64,000 bases of DNA from Candidatus Nitrosopumilus sp. (GCA_029250275.1 JAPFBP010000001.1:118210-182209), one strand, 5' to 3'; shown: positions 32,818 to 42,557, counted from the stretch's first letter. The notes: generated from the letters alone by a model not told the origin. Translations and numbers: made by a program.

Positions 32818-33564
32818 TTGACTTTCAATAAAGGTTCATTAATTTTAGTAGACTATACTGCAAAGGTAAAAGATACTGAAGATGTTTTTGATACAACAAT
32901 TGAAGAAGATGCAAAAAAATATTCTATTCATGAAGAAAATTTCAAATATCACCCAAAACTAGTTTCTATTGGTGAAGTTTCTTATCCTGTTCTAAAAGGA
33001 CTTGATGAAGCACTTGCAAAAACAACTGTTGGTGATAAACTCACAATTGAAGTAACTCCAGACAAAGGTTTTGGTGAAAGAGATGCTGGTAAAGTTAGAA
33101 TGATTCCCATTAGAAAATTAGGTGAAGACGCAGAAAAAGTTACAGTAGGTGATTCAATTGAAGTTGATAATAAAAAAGGAATAATTCGTTATATTGGTTC
33201 TGGTAGAGTTCAAGTAGATTATAATCACAGATATGCTGGAAAAACAATTCTATTTGATGTTAATGTCATTAAATCACTAGATACTCCAAATGATAAAATC
33301 GACAGTATTCTCAAAAACAGATTACCTGTTGAAGATACAAAAATTGCCTTTGACTTGAAGGATAAAGAAGTTAACGTTATAATACCTGAGGAAATTTTAC
33401 GTGCTGATGGATTACAAATCATGAAACACTTTATCCAACTAGACGTTTTCAAATTTGTTCCAACTTTAGAAAAAGTAAGTTTTGTTGAAACACATGTGAA
33501 TAAACAAGCTCAGGAAAAGAAACCTGAAGTAAAAGAAAAAGCTCCTGAACCAAAAACTGCTTAA
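32818..33564 (+). CDS. FKBP-type peptidyl-prolyl isomerase, SlyD-like
   Basis: 248 aa, TTG start. The FKBP core (GSLILVDYTAKVKDTEDVFDTT and GDKLTIEVTPDKGFGERDA in parts) has an insert-in-flap region (IPIRKLGEDAEKVTVGD) with chaperone character, then a second domain of about 90 residues and a charged Lys-Pro-Glu tail. It is cytoplasmic and helps folding. It overlaps egsA by 4 bases tail to tail. Confidence 0.88.
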   Translation: MTFNKGSLILVDYTAKVKDTEDVFDTTIEEDAKKYSIHEENFKYHPKLVSIGEVSYPVLKGLDEALAKTTVGDKLTIEVTPDKGFGERDAGKVRMIPIRKLGEDAEKVTVGDSIEVDNKKGIIRYIGSGRVQVDYNHRYAGKTILFDVNVIKSLDTPNDKIDSILKNRLPVEDTKIAFDLKDKEVNVIIPEEILRADGLQIMKHFIQLDVFKFVPTLEKVSFVETHVNKQAQEKKPEVKEKAPEPKTA

Positions 33565-34625
33565 ATTATTCCAGTACTCTTTGCTAAATTTAGTGCTCTT
33601 TTCTCTGTCATTTTAATTTCTTTTAGAATTGTATATCTCTCTGGTCTAAGATCTTGTGCAATCATTAGAGCTTTTACTATTACATCTGGTTTTAGACCAA
33701 TTTGTTTTGCAGTAGTTGGAGCTCCTACATTTTTCAACGTCTTGACAATTTTTTTCCAATCTTGCCCTTGTAGTTTTGCTATCATGATAGAACCTAATCC
33801 ACACTTTTCTCCATGTAGTCCTATTCCAGGAGCAAGTTTGTCTAGTGCATGTGAAACAAGATGTTCTGCTCCTGAACATGGTCTACTACTTCCAGCAATA
33901 CATGATGCAACTCCTGCACTGATTAATCCCTCTACAATTATTCTAGCATCTAATCCTTTTTTTGCAAATTCAGAAGAATTCTCCATAACAATTTTGGCAC
34001 TCATTAGGGCTAAATCTGCTGCATACCTTCCATAGTATTCATTTTTCTTTTTGTGACCTAGTTGCCAATCTTTTACAGCTATGATATTTGCAATAAGGTC
34101 TCCACAACCACTTGCTAGCAATCTTGCTGGTGCTTTTTTAATAATATCAATATCTACAAACACACCCATTGGTGCAGTTGCTACTATGGAATGAGGTTTG
34201 TCACTCTTTACTGATACAAAAGGACTAGCCATTCCATCATGGGATGCCGCTGTTGGTAAACTTACAAATGGTTTACCCAAATTATATGAAATTAATTTTG
34301 CAGTGTCAACAGAACGACCTCCTCCAATTCCTACTATTAGATCTGAATTATCTTTTTTAACATCTTTTTGAATTTGATTTAATGATTTTATTTGATTATC
34401 TATTGAAGTATGCCAAATAAATTCAATTTTTTTTAATTTTAATGATTTTTCAATTGTTTTCTTTAATATTTTTTGAACATTTATTCCGGCAATCAAAGAT
34501 ACTTTTTTTGGTTTATTTAATGAAATGAGAAATTTACCAAAATCATTGATGTTCTTTTCTCCTATCTCAATGAGCCTAGGTAATTCCATTCTGTGCGATT
34601 CCATGCGATCATGATTTTTTATCAT
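33561..34625 (-). CDS. egsA: sn-Glycerol-1-phosphate dehydrogenase
   Basis: 354 aa. GIGGGRSVDTAKL binds NAD(P)H; zinc ligands are expected in the SHDGMASP region and in the HLVSHALD and GLHGEKCGLG motifs. It makes sn-glycerol-1-phosphate, the archaeal lipid backbone with the stereochemistry specific to archaea. The first Met gives 354 residues; M8 (MESHRMELPR) is an alternative start. Divergent from psmB. Confidence 0.93.
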   Translation of the reverse strand: MIKNHDRMESHRMELPRLIEIGEKNINDFGKFLISLNKPKKVSLIAGINVQKILKKTIEKSLKLKKIEFIWHTSIDNQIKSLNQIQKDVKKDNSDLIVGIGGGRSVDTAKLISYNLGKPFVSLPTAASHDGMASPFVSVKSDKPHSIVATAPMGVFVDIDIIKKAPARLLASGCGDLIANIIAVKDWQLGHKKKNEYYGRYAADLALMSAKIVMENSSEFAKKGLDARIIVEGLISAGVASCIAGSSRPCSGAEHLVSHALDKLAPGIGLHGEKCGLGSIMIAKLQGQDWKKIVKTLKNVGAPTTAKQIGLKPDVIVKALMIAQDLRPERYTILKEIKMTEKRALNLAKSTGII

Positions 34626-34700
34626 TATTTATGATTTCAACGGATCAAAAAGTTATTTAAAAGGGATAGATTCTCTTTACTTTATCTTAATAGGTGTATT

Positions 34701-35333
34701 TTGTCAAATAACGTTGAAGAAAAAATTCTGCATGGGACTACCACAGTAGGTATCAAGGCTAAAGACGGTGTCGTATTATGTGCCGACATGAGAGCCAGCG
34801 CAGGCTATTTTATCGCAAATAACAATACTATGAAAATCCAACAAATCGATTTACACGCAGGACTAACCTTAGCAGGCGGTGTTGCAGACGCACAAAACAT
34901 CGTTGATATTTTACGCTATCATTCCAATCTTCACAGAGTTGACAAACAGAATTCGATCTCAATTCATTCACTTGCAAGACTCTGTTCATTGATATTTCAT
35001 CAAAATAGAGGTTATCCATTCATGGCTGATATCTTACTTGGTGGATATGATGCAAATGGTCCTTCATTATTTAATGTCGATATGTTTGGTTCAGTAGAAG
35101 AGAAATCATATGTAACAACTGGTAGTGGTTCTCCAGTAGCTTATGGTTTACTTGAAGAAGAATATAGAAAAGACCTTACAATTGAAGAAGCAAAACAAAT
35201 AGCTCTAAGAGCTGTTAAAGCTGCAATAACTAGAAACATTGGTACAGGCGATGGAATTAACATCGCAGTTATGGACAAAGACGGTTTCCGTCTATTAACA
35301 GATGAACAAAAGAAAGCCGTCATCGAACTTTAG
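34701..35333 (+). CDS. psmB: Proteasome beta subunit
   Basis: 210 aa. A short propeptide ends in LHG, and the nucleophile Thr starts TTTVGIKAKDG. The catalytic Asp is in LCADMRAS and the catalytic Lys in NNTMKIQQI. It is the proteolytic subunit of the 20S core. Start is TTG with AGGTG just upstream. The first and last parts use more G and C than the middle. Seven bases after it comes the KH/beta-CASP nuclease. Confidence 0.94.
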   Translation: MSNNVEEKILHGTTTVGIKAKDGVVLCADMRASAGYFIANNNTMKIQQIDLHAGLTLAGGVADAQNIVDILRYHSNLHRVDKQNSISIHSLARLCSLIFHQNRGYPFMADILLGGYDANGPSLFNVDMFGSVEEKSYVTTGSGSPVAYGLLEEEYRKDLTIEEAKQIALRAVKAAITRNIGTGDGINIAVMDKDGFRLLTDEQKKAVIEL

Positions 35334-35340
35334 TGATTTA

Positions 35341-37281
35341 ATGCAACGAAAATATCAAGAAAAAGAATTAGCTCCTAGTAGCCAGAATATAATGGCCACC
35401 ATACTGCAAAGTATACCTAAAGAGGCAAGTATAACAAAAATAGAATACGAAGGACCAAGAATTGCTCTTTATACAAATTCTCCACGTTACCTAATAGAAA
35501 ATAATGATACAATTTCTAATCTTGTAAACATAATCAAAAAAAGAATTGTTGTTAGAACTGATGAATCAATTAGAAAACCGGAAGATGAAGTAAGAAAAAT
35601 TTTGGCAGATTGTGTTCCAAAAGAAGCTAATTTACAAGGAACTATTTTTGATATCACCACAGGTGAAGTATCAATTGAAGTAAAGAGACCTTGGTTGTTA
35701 CAAAGAGATGCAAAAGAATTCAATCATGCTGAAGTAACTGAGAAGATAGGTTGGAGATTACGAATTAGAAAATCTACAACCATCCCTTCACGTACAATTC
35801 AAACAATCAATGCAACTCTAAAACAAGCCTCTGATGAAAGAAGCAAACAGCTAAAACAAGTAGGCGATGAAATTTTCAGACCTCGTTTATCTCAAAGAAC
35901 CGAAGTATCACTTTATACTCTTGGTGGATTTGGCCAAGTAGGACGATCTTCAATGCTATTATCTACTTCCGAAAGTAAGATTCTCATTGATTGTGGACTT
36001 AATCCTGGTGCACGCTCTCCAATGGATGCATTTCCAAGATTAGATTCTCTAAACATTACTCTAGATGAACTTGATGCTATAGTTATTGGACATGCACATT
36101 TGGATCATACTGGATTCTTGCCAGCATTATGTAAATATGGATACAAAGGCCCAATCTATTGTACTGAACCTACATTACCAATGATGAATCTAATTCAATT
36201 AGATGCAATCAAAGTAGCTGCAGCTCAAGGTAGAATGCCAATTTATGCTGAACGAGATGTAAAACAGGTTATGAGACAAACAATTACTTTACCATATGGA
36301 ACTGTAACTGATATTTCTCCTGACATTAAACTAGTTTTTGCAAACGCAGGTCATATTTTAGGTTCTGCTCTATGTCACTTTCATATTGGAAATGGTGATC
36401 ATAACTTTGTTTATTCAGGTGATATTAAATTTGGAAAAAGTATTTTATTTGAAGCTGCAAGTTGGAATTTTCCAAGAGTTGAAACCTTATTGATCGAAAG
36501 TACGTATGGACTTAAAGAAGACATCCAACCAACCAGACAAGAAGTGGAATCTTCTTTCATCAATGCTGTAAATAACACATTAGCAGATGGCGGCAAGGTT
36601 TTGATTCCTATACCAGCAGTTGGACGTGCACAAGAAATTATGATGGTAATTGATCACTATATGAAATCAGGAGAAATGGTCGAAGCACCAGTCTTTACAG
36701 AAGGAATGATTTCAGAGGCATCAGCAATTCACGAATCTTATCCTGAATACCTTGCAAGAGAACTTAAACAAAAAATACTAGAAACTGATGATAATCCATT
36801 TGATTCTGAATACTTTACTAATATTGAACATGCAGATGCCAGAGAAGAACCTATGAGAGATAATTCACCATGTATTATTTTGGCAACATCTGGAATGTTA
36901 GAAGGTGGACCAGTTTTAGAATATTTCAAAAATATTGCACCTGATAAAAAGAACAAAGTACTGTTTGTTTCTTACCAGGTAAATGGAACTATGGGAAGAA
37001 GGGTTCTTGATGGTTCTAAACAAGCAACTATGTTAGGTAAAGAAGGAAAAGTTGAAGTTGTTTCAATTAATTGTAGTGTTGAAAGACTAGATGGTTTTAG
37101 TGGACACAGTGATTATAACCAATTAATGTCATTTGTACAAAGATTAAGACCAAAACTTCGTCGTGTATTAGTCAATCACGGAGAACGTTCGAAATCAGAA
37201 AATCTTGCAATGAATATTCGAAGAATGTATAAGATTCCTGCACATTATCCACAAGTTCAAGAAGCAATAAAATTATTTTAA
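35341..37281 (+). CDS. KH-domain beta-CASP ribonuclease/termination factor (aCPSF1/FttA)
   Basis: Start chosen at ATG 35341 (MQRKYQEKEL), 7 bases after psmB; a longer frame would overlap psmB. 646 aa: two N-terminal KH domains (about 1-185), then metallo-beta-lactamase core with HAHLDH (about 251-256), a beta-CASP insert, and the C-terminal DGFSGHSDYNQL and RVLVNHGE motifs. In archaea this family cuts nascent RNA and ends transcription together with RNA polymerase. All metal-ligand motifs are seen, so it should be active. Confidence 0.93.
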   Translation: MQRKYQEKELAPSSQNIMATILQSIPKEASITKIEYEGPRIALYTNSPRYLIENNDTISNLVNIIKKRIVVRTDESIRKPEDEVRKILADCVPKEANLQGTIFDITTGEVSIEVKRPWLLQRDAKEFNHAEVTEKIGWRLRIRKSTTIPSRTIQTINATLKQASDERSKQLKQVGDEIFRPRLSQRTEVSLYTLGGFGQVGRSSMLLSTSESKILIDCGLNPGARSPMDAFPRLDSLNITLDELDAIVIGHAHLDHTGFLPALCKYGYKGPIYCTEPTLPMMNLIQLDAIKVAAAQGRMPIYAERDVKQVMRQTITLPYGTVTDISPDIKLVFANAGHILGSALCHFHIGNGDHNFVYSGDIKFGKSILFEAASWNFPRVETLLIESTYGLKEDIQPTRQEVESSFINAVNNTLADGGKVLIPIPAVGRAQEIMMVIDHYMKSGEMVEAPVFTEGMISEASAIHESYPEYLARELKQKILETDDNPFDSEYFTNIEHADAREEPMRDNSPCIILATSGMLEGGPVLEYFKNIAPDKKNKVLFVSYQVNGTMGRRVLDGSKQATMLGKEGKVEVVSINCSVERLDGFSGHSDYNQLMSFVQRLRPKLRRVLVNHGERSKSENLAMNIRRMYKIPAHYPQVQEAIKLF

Positions 37282-37551
37282 ATCGTATTCTGGTTTCCAG
37301 ATCTTTATACTAGATGGAGCAATTATGATTCTCTCTTCTCCTAATCTTGCAATTTCAGCATTTTCTGCTTTTGCAATAGAATACAATTCTTCAACTACTT
37401 TACGAAGTTGTTCCACATCTTTTTGTGCTAATGGAGTAACTCTTAGAATCAAAATCATATTTTTTTTGATATCTTCTTTGATAGAGTGAACATCACTGAT
37501 GTCTCTAATCGTTATTGCCTTTAGATATGTGGAATTTTCTTGTTTTTGCAT
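37273..37551 (-). CDS. sepF: SepF-like protein
   Basis: 92 aa with YLKAITIRDISDVHSI, MILILRVTPLAQKDVEQLRKVVEEL and ARLGEERIIIAPSSIKIW, matching archaeal SepF. SepF anchors FtsZ to the membrane; the usual N-terminal amphipathic helix seems very short here (MQKQENS). Ammonia-oxidising archaea are thought to divide with Cdv proteins, so the role of this protein is an interesting question. It overlaps the FttA gene by 9 bases tail to tail. Confidence 0.8.
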   Translation of the reverse strand: MQKQENSTYLKAITIRDISDVHSIKEDIKKNMILILRVTPLAQKDVEQLRKVVEELYSIAKAENAEIARLGEERIIIAPSSIKIWKPEYDLK

Positions 37552-37624
37552 CCTTGTTGAAAATGAGATCTACTTATTCAAAAACTCTTCCTTAGTTTTA
37601 ACTAATTTTTAAAAAATTTCACGC

Positions 37625-38677
37625 CTACATTCTAAATTTAAGATAAGATTGCTCTTCTGCACATTCTAAACTAATTTCATCAATTGAATCTCCATTTTTA
37701 ACAGAAATAATACTGTGTTCAGTTTTTGGTGCATCTGAATATCTTAGAGTTATAGCTGATCCAAATTCTACATGTAACTTTGCATTCTTACCACGTAAAA
37801 TTGAAACTGGTCCTACGTAATCTTTAGCTTCAAGTAAAATATCTCCAGGTAAAGCTAATGCTTTAATCATTTCATTTTCATCTTTATTTCTTCCTACAAC
37901 AAATTTTGTTTCTTTATCTAACCTAAAGTGTCTTCCAATTTTTAATAAATCAATTTCATTAATTGTTGGAGTTTCTATATGATCAAACAAATCTTTAACT
38001 TTAATTCCAAATTGTGGTTCAGTTAACAAACAACCGCCACCTGCATTTGGTGGATTTTCAATACCGTATTTTTTAGCCATTTGAATTTGAATTTTTCTTT
38101 GTCTTCCTTTAATCATTCCAAGATTTTCTCTTTTGATTAATCCATCCTTTTCTGCATCTGTTGGTGGTAATAATCCGGCAGATAATGGCCTAACAATTTT
38201 TCCAGTCAAATTTGATTCTTTTTCAATAATATGTAATGATTGTGCATGTTGACTCATTGGACGTTGACCTAATACTTCTCCTGAAATAATAAATTCAGCA
38301 CCAATTTCTTCCATGTGTTTTTTTGCAGCATCAAACATCATTGTTCTACAATCAACACACGGATTAAATCCTGCACCAATTCCATGCTTTGGATGTTTTA
38401 ACATCTCAATATATTCATCACCAAGATAAACTGTTTTTAAATTTATATTAAGATCATCTGCTCTTTCTCTAATTTCAAAACCACATCCTCTTCCACAATC
38501 AAAATCACAAAATGGAGTTTTAATTGCAACAGCTGATACTTCAAAACCTTGTTCTTGCATCATTCTTACTGCAAGTTGACTATCTAATCCTCCAGATAGT
38601 AATGCAACTACTTTTTTCTTCGCTTCAGCCATTGCGATCTGATCTAATTTTCCATATACAAACTTTACATCATACAT
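37625..38677 (-). CDS. PP-loop ATPase of the tRNA thiolation type
   Basis: 350 aa. The ATP pyrophosphatase loop is ALLSGGLDSQLA (about 26-37), with Cys pairs FCDFDCGRGC and NPCVDCRTM that could bind a metal or carry sulfur. The region SGEVLGQRPMSQH and NAGGGCLLTEPQF follow. It resembles the MnmA/ThiI-like group in which a tRNA base is thiolated or a related adenylation is done. The first 15 residues may be non-coding, with M16 as the true start. Divergent from the M24 peptidase. Confidence 0.75.
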   Translation of the reverse strand: MYDVKFVYGKLDQIAMAEAKKKVVALLSGGLDSQLAVRMMQEQGFEVSAVAIKTPFCDFDCGRGCGFEIRERADDLNINLKTVYLGDEYIEMLKHPKHGIGAGFNPCVDCRTMMFDAAKKHMEEIGAEFIISGEVLGQRPMSQHAQSLHIIEKESNLTGKIVRPLSAGLLPPTDAEKDGLIKRENLGMIKGRQRKIQIQMAKKYGIENPPNAGGGCLLTEPQFGIKVKDLFDHIETPTINEIDLLKIGRHFRLDKETKFVVGRNKDENEMIKALALPGDILLEAKDYVGPVSILRGKNAKLHVEFGSAITLRYSDAPKTEHSIISVKNGDSIDEISLECAEEQSYLKFRM

Positions 38678-38703
38678 AAATTGAGAATTGGAAATATCTC
38701 TGT

Positions 38704-39768
38704 ATGAAACAGCGCAGAAAGAATATTTTGGAATATGCTCAAAAGATTGACTGTGATACTTTGGTTACATTTGAGCCTGAAAATTTGTTTTACATGACTG
38801 GATTTTGGGGTGAGGCAATCGGTCTACTTGAAAAAAATGGAAAAACTACAATAATTGCACCTGAACTTGAAGTTGGAAGAGCAAAAAAAGAATCTGTAGA
38901 TTGTGATGTAGTTACTGCAGAACGTGGAGAAGGTCTGATTACATCAGTTATTAAAAAAATTAAAAAAAATCAAGTTTGTACTGATTGCCAGAATTATTCA
39001 GTAATGATGTCTTTAAAAAAATCAATTCCAAAAATAAAATCCTCAACTGAACCATTTTACAATGCTAGAATCATAAAAGATGAAGAAGAAATACAAATTC
39101 TCAAAAAAGCTTCAAAAATTATCGATGAAATGTTTCACATTTGTACTAAAAAAATGAAAGTTGGGCAAAAAGAATCTGAATTACAAACAATCTTGATGAC
39201 ATATGCAATGGAACAAGAAATGTTTGACACTGGATACAAATCTACACTTAACCCATTAATTATAGCAGGAGGTCCAAATGGTGCATTACCTCATGCTCAA
39301 GTTACAAATAGAAAATTCAAAAAAGGAGATCTAGTAGTAACTGATCTTACATTGAGATACAAAGGATATGTTTCTGATGCAACTAGAACATTTGCACTTG
39401 GAAAAATTTCATCACAAGCAAATGAAGCATATGAAATTGTTAAAGAATCTCAAAGACTTGGTCTAAAAACTGTTAAACTTAATGTTAATTGCAAAGATAT
39501 AGATTTTGTATGTAGAAAATACATTGAAGATCAAAATTATGGTCAATACTTTATCCATTCAACAGGACATGGAATTGGATTAGAAGTACATGAGCTACCG
39601 TGTATTTCTTATAAAAGTAATACACAATTAAAAGAAAACATGGCAATCACTGTTGAACCAGGAATCTACATTGAAAATAAATTTGGAATTAGAATAGAGG
39701 ATTCATTAATTGTAAAAGAACGACCAATTGTAATGCACAAATTTACTAAAGATTTAGTCACAATTTGA
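38704..39768 (+). CDS. M24-family aminopeptidase/Xaa-Pro dipeptidase
   Basis: 354 aa. A creatinase N-domain (ENLFYMTGFWGEAIG) precedes the pita-bread domain. Metal ligands are seen in VVTDLTLRYKGYVSDATRTF region (two Asp), STGHGIGLEVHELP (His), TVEPGIYIEN (Glu) and IRIEDSLI (Glu). It cuts N-terminal dipeptides ending in proline. Only two bases separate its stop from that of the minus-strand gene. Confidence 0.9.
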   Translation: MKQRRKNILEYAQKIDCDTLVTFEPENLFYMTGFWGEAIGLLEKNGKTTIIAPELEVGRAKKESVDCDVVTAERGEGLITSVIKKIKKNQVCTDCQNYSVMMSLKKSIPKIKSSTEPFYNARIIKDEEEIQILKKASKIIDEMFHICTKKMKVGQKESELQTILMTYAMEQEMFDTGYKSTLNPLIIAGGPNGALPHAQVTNRKFKKGDLVVTDLTLRYKGYVSDATRTFALGKISSQANEAYEIVKESQRLGLKTVKLNVNCKDIDFVCRKYIEDQNYGQYFIHSTGHGIGLEVHELPCISYKSNTQLKENMAITVEPGIYIENKFGIRIEDSLIVKERPIVMHKFTKDLVTI

Positions 39769-39770
39769 GC

Positions 39771-40250
39771 CTAGGAATAAGAAACTACTTCAATAACATG
39801 TTTTGATTCTGGATTGTTTGATGTAATTTTTTCAGAACTAATGTTCACATTCCAATCAAAATTCATTTCTCCTTTATATGATTTAAAATTAAGAATTACA
39901 TTATATTCATCAGAATTTACATATGTTACAATTAATTCTACATTAGTTTTTTTATGTTCAAAAATTTTCTCCTCTGGATATTCATCATTTATTTGATTTT
40001 TTATTACCTCCATTACAGTCATTTTTGATTCGTCTCCATTATTGAAATTCATCAAAATATTTGTGACTTTTTGTTCTTCATCTGAAAGTTTTGGTAAACT
40101 ATTTTCTAAATTTTTTTCTGTTAATATCCCCTGTGCAGATATTATTATCAGTGCAATGGCAACAAGATAAAACGGTGCTCTCTTTTTAAGAAATGATTTT
40201 AAATCATTTCTTTTTGGTTTATCTTCTATTTTCTTTCTTTCTTTACCCAT
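39771..40250 (-). CDS. Membrane-anchored hypothetical protein
   Basis: 159 aa. A basic cytoplasmic start (KERKKIEDKPKRNDLKSFLKK) and one span (FYLVAIALIIISAQGIL), then an outer part rich in Asn, Glu and Lys. The strand pairs TNVELIVTYVN and YNVILNFKSYKG suggest a small beta domain. Not recognised. Confidence 0.5.
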   Translation of the reverse strand: MGKERKKIEDKPKRNDLKSFLKKRAPFYLVAIALIIISAQGILTEKNLENSLPKLSDEEQKVTNILMNFNNGDESKMTVMEVIKNQINDEYPEEKIFEHKKTNVELIVTYVNSDEYNVILNFKSYKGEMNFDWNVNISSEKITSNNPESKHVIEVVSYS

Positions 40251-40261
40251 GCCTCTTCAAT

Positions 40262-41110
40262 CTAGTTTTTAGCACTTAGAATTAAAACTTGCCAAGGAAA
40301 TAAAATTTCTCCATTTTTCTTTGTATATTGTGATGTTTTCTCCTTGACTAATTGTTTCAATTCCTTTCTTTTTGAATAATCTAATTCGTTTAGCTTTTCT
40401 TTTAATGGTTTTGCAATGTATTTTAAATAATTTTTCCAATAATCTTCAAATTTTCCTGGACTGTAATGAAAGACATAGTCTTTTACAATAATCTTTGAGA
40501 ATCCTGCTTTACTTACTTCTGATTTTAATGCAGATTTTGTTCCAAATCTGTCTAAATTTGGAGAGCCTGGTGGAACATAATCTGGAATATACTTGGTAAC
40601 TGAATCTATGATATTGCTAAAGAAAGGAACAGCATCTTTACTTCCATGTACAGAAATTCCAATATTTCCTGATTTTTTGAGGCTGTTTTTCATATTTTTT
40701 AATGCTTTTTGAGCATTAGGAAAGAAAAACAATGCATATTGACAAGTAACAACATCAAATTTTTTAGAAAAATAAAATTTTTCTGCATCTATATTTACAA
40801 AATTTACATTTGATTTTTTACCATTCCATTTTTTTGCAATTTCAATTGCTGTACTTGAAGTGTCTACTCCTACTACATATCCTGATTTCCCAATTTTTTT
40901 TTGAATTTCATTTGTTACTACTCCAGTACCACATGCAACATCTAACACTGCATCACCTTTGTTGATATTTACCAATTCAACTAATTTTTTTGTACTTTGG
41001 AATGGTCCTTTATTTACACTAGCCCATCTCTTATGATATCTTGGAGCAACTTCATTCCAAATTTTCATATTTCGTTGCTTGTATTCTGAATGAATTAATT
41101 TCATCTTCAT
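40262..41110 (-). CDS. SAM-dependent methyltransferase (UbiE/MenG-like)
   Basis: 282 aa. SAM-binding motif VLDVACGTGVVTNEI (55-69) and GYVVGVDTSSTAIEIAKK, then FDVVTCQYALFFFP and NIGISVHGS. This is the class I Rossmann fold of the UbiE type. Substrate unknown; a lipid or quinone ring is possible. It starts 169 bases after the coaBC stop. Confidence 0.8.
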   Translation of the reverse strand: MKMKLIHSEYKQRNMKIWNEVAPRYHKRWASVNKGPFQSTKKLVELVNINKGDAVLDVACGTGVVTNEIQKKIGKSGYVVGVDTSSTAIEIAKKWNGKKSNVNFVNIDAEKFYFSKKFDVVTCQYALFFFPNAQKALKNMKNSLKKSGNIGISVHGSKDAVPFFSNIIDSVTKYIPDYVPPGSPNLDRFGTKSALKSEVSKAGFSKIIVKDYVFHYSPGKFEDYWKNYLKYIAKPLKEKLNELDYSKRKELKQLVKEKTSQYTKKNGEILFPWQVLILSAKN

Positions 41111-41133
41111 GGTTATACAATTTTTGATCTATT

Positions 41134-41279
41134 TTATGTAATCTCTTCTAAATCTGATTTTAATATTCTGCCAGTTTCATGATAGTATTTATGTTCGAGT
41201 TGTTTTAGATCCTCTTTTAATTTTTTTTATTAGATTTTGATAATCTTATTTTAGTTTCTTTATATTCAATAACTATTTT
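41134..41279 (-). pseudogene. Short coiled-coil ORF with a frameshift at an A8 run
   Basis: Directly after the coaBC stop the minus strand reads IVIEYKETKIRLSKSNKK, ends at TAA near an A8 run, and continues in the -1 frame as LKEDLKQLEHKYYHETGRIL up to TAA at 41134. No ATG, GTG or TTG fits the start of either half. The two halves joined look like one helical protein of about 45 residues. Remnant, or gene with an unusual start and slip; low certainty. Confidence 0.3.
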
Positions 41280-42557
41280 TCAAAGTTCTGATTTTTTTTT
41301 AATTTTTATTTCAATTTGTTTTCTAATAAATTTAGCAATTTTTTCTTTATTCATCCACCCCGAAACAATATTTTTTTTGGAATCTACTATGATTACTTGA
41401 TTATTTTTAGGATTTTTCTTATATCTAATAGAACCAATATCATTTGCTACAATCATATCTGCTGTTGATTCTTTTAATTTTTTTTGAGCGGACTTGATTA
41501 ATTGAGCTTTTGTAAAATTTGTTTCTGCTTTAAAACCAACAAGTAAAACATTTTTTTGATATTTTTTAATTTGATCTATTATTTTTGGAACTTTTTTGAG
41601 GCTGATATTCATACTTGACTTTGAACTTTTGATTTTATTCTTACTTTGAATTGTAGGAACATAATCGGCAACAGCTGCTGCCATAATCACAATATCAAAT
41701 TTTTTCTTTAATTCTAATTTTATTACAGAATGCATCTCTTTACTAGATACAACATTGATTATTTTTGCACCTCTTGGTGGTTTTTCATTTCCTGGTCCAT
41801 AAACAAAAGTTACTTTAGCTCCTGCAGAAATTAATTCAGATGCTAAACTAACTCCTGTTTTTCCAGAACTCTGATTTGTAATTGCACGTACAGGATCTAT
41901 TTGTTCAATTGTTGGTCCTGCAGTGATCAACACTTTCTTATTTTTTAATATTGATGAGGATCCAAATTTATTTAATACATTTTCTAAAACATCTTCAGGT
42001 TCTGGAGATTTTGCTTTGCCTTCAATTAGTTTAGGGGAAAGAAATTCAATTTTATTTTTTAAAAATTTTATATTTTTTTTAACTGCTAAATTTTCATACA
42101 TGGATGCATGCATTGCAAGACACATCAAAATTGGAATTCTTGATCCAAATCCTACGGTTAGTACTGTAGATACAGGCGTATCATCAATTCCATTAGCTAA
42201 TTTTCCTAATGTATTTGCTGTTGCAGGATATACTATTATTAAATCTGATTTATTATAATCTGCTAATCTGATATGTTCTAGTTCACCTGTAAGTTTTGTA
42301 ATTACTTCATTACCTGTAGCCCATTTGAAATATTCTGGTTGTATTAATTTTGTAACTGCATTACTGGTAACACATGTTACATATGCTCCATACCTCATTA
42401 GTAATCTTGCAAGTTCAATTGCTTTGTATGCTGCAACACTACCAGCTACACAAAGCACAATTTTTTTCCCTGATAACTCCATTCCGTGTGAACTAACTAT
42501 ATCTAAAGATGGATGATCTTTTGTCTTTAATTTCTTATTAACTGCCAAGTTCTTCAC
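41280..42557 (-). CDS. coaBC: Bifunctional phosphopantothenoylcysteine decarboxylase/phosphopantothenate-cysteine ligase
   Basis: 425 aa. The CoaC half begins IVLCVAGSVAAYKAIELARLL in two parts, with LADYNKSDLIIVYPATANT and an HAS active-site block (LAMHASMYEN). The CoaB half has LITAGPTIEQIDPVRAIT and AAAVADYVPT. It joins cysteine to phosphopantothenate and decarboxylates it to phosphopantetheine. It overlaps panB by 20 bases and is the last gene of the CoA operon. Confidence 0.93.
   Translation of the reverse strand: MKNLAVNKKLKTKDHPSLDIVSSHGMELSGKKIVLCVAGSVAAYKAIELARLLMRYGAYVTCVTSNAVTKLIQPEYFKWATGNEVITKLTGELEHIRLADYNKSDLIIVYPATANTLGKLANGIDDTPVSTVLTVGFGSRIPILMCLAMHASMYENLAVKKNIKFLKNKIEFLSPKLIEGKAKSPEPEDVLENVLNKFGSSSILKNKKVLITAGPTIEQIDPVRAITNQSSGKTGVSLASELISAGAKVTFVYGPGNEKPPRGAKIINVVSSKEMHSVIKLELKKKFDIVIMAAAVADYVPTIQSKNKIKSSKSSMNISLKKVPKIIDQIKKYQKNVLLVGFKAETNFTKAQLIKSAQKKLKESTADMIVANDIGSIRYKKNPKNNQVIIVDSKKNIVSGWMNKEKIAKFIRKQIEIKIKKKSEL

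Noticed and set aside
33646-33879. Frame inside egsA with Cys and Arg-rich product
   Set aside because: Same strand, other frame of a clear enzyme gene; composition is that of a shadow frame.
35302-35341. Longer start of the KH/beta-CASP gene
   Set aside because: It would overlap psmB by over 30 bases; the ATG at 35341 gives the usual family length.
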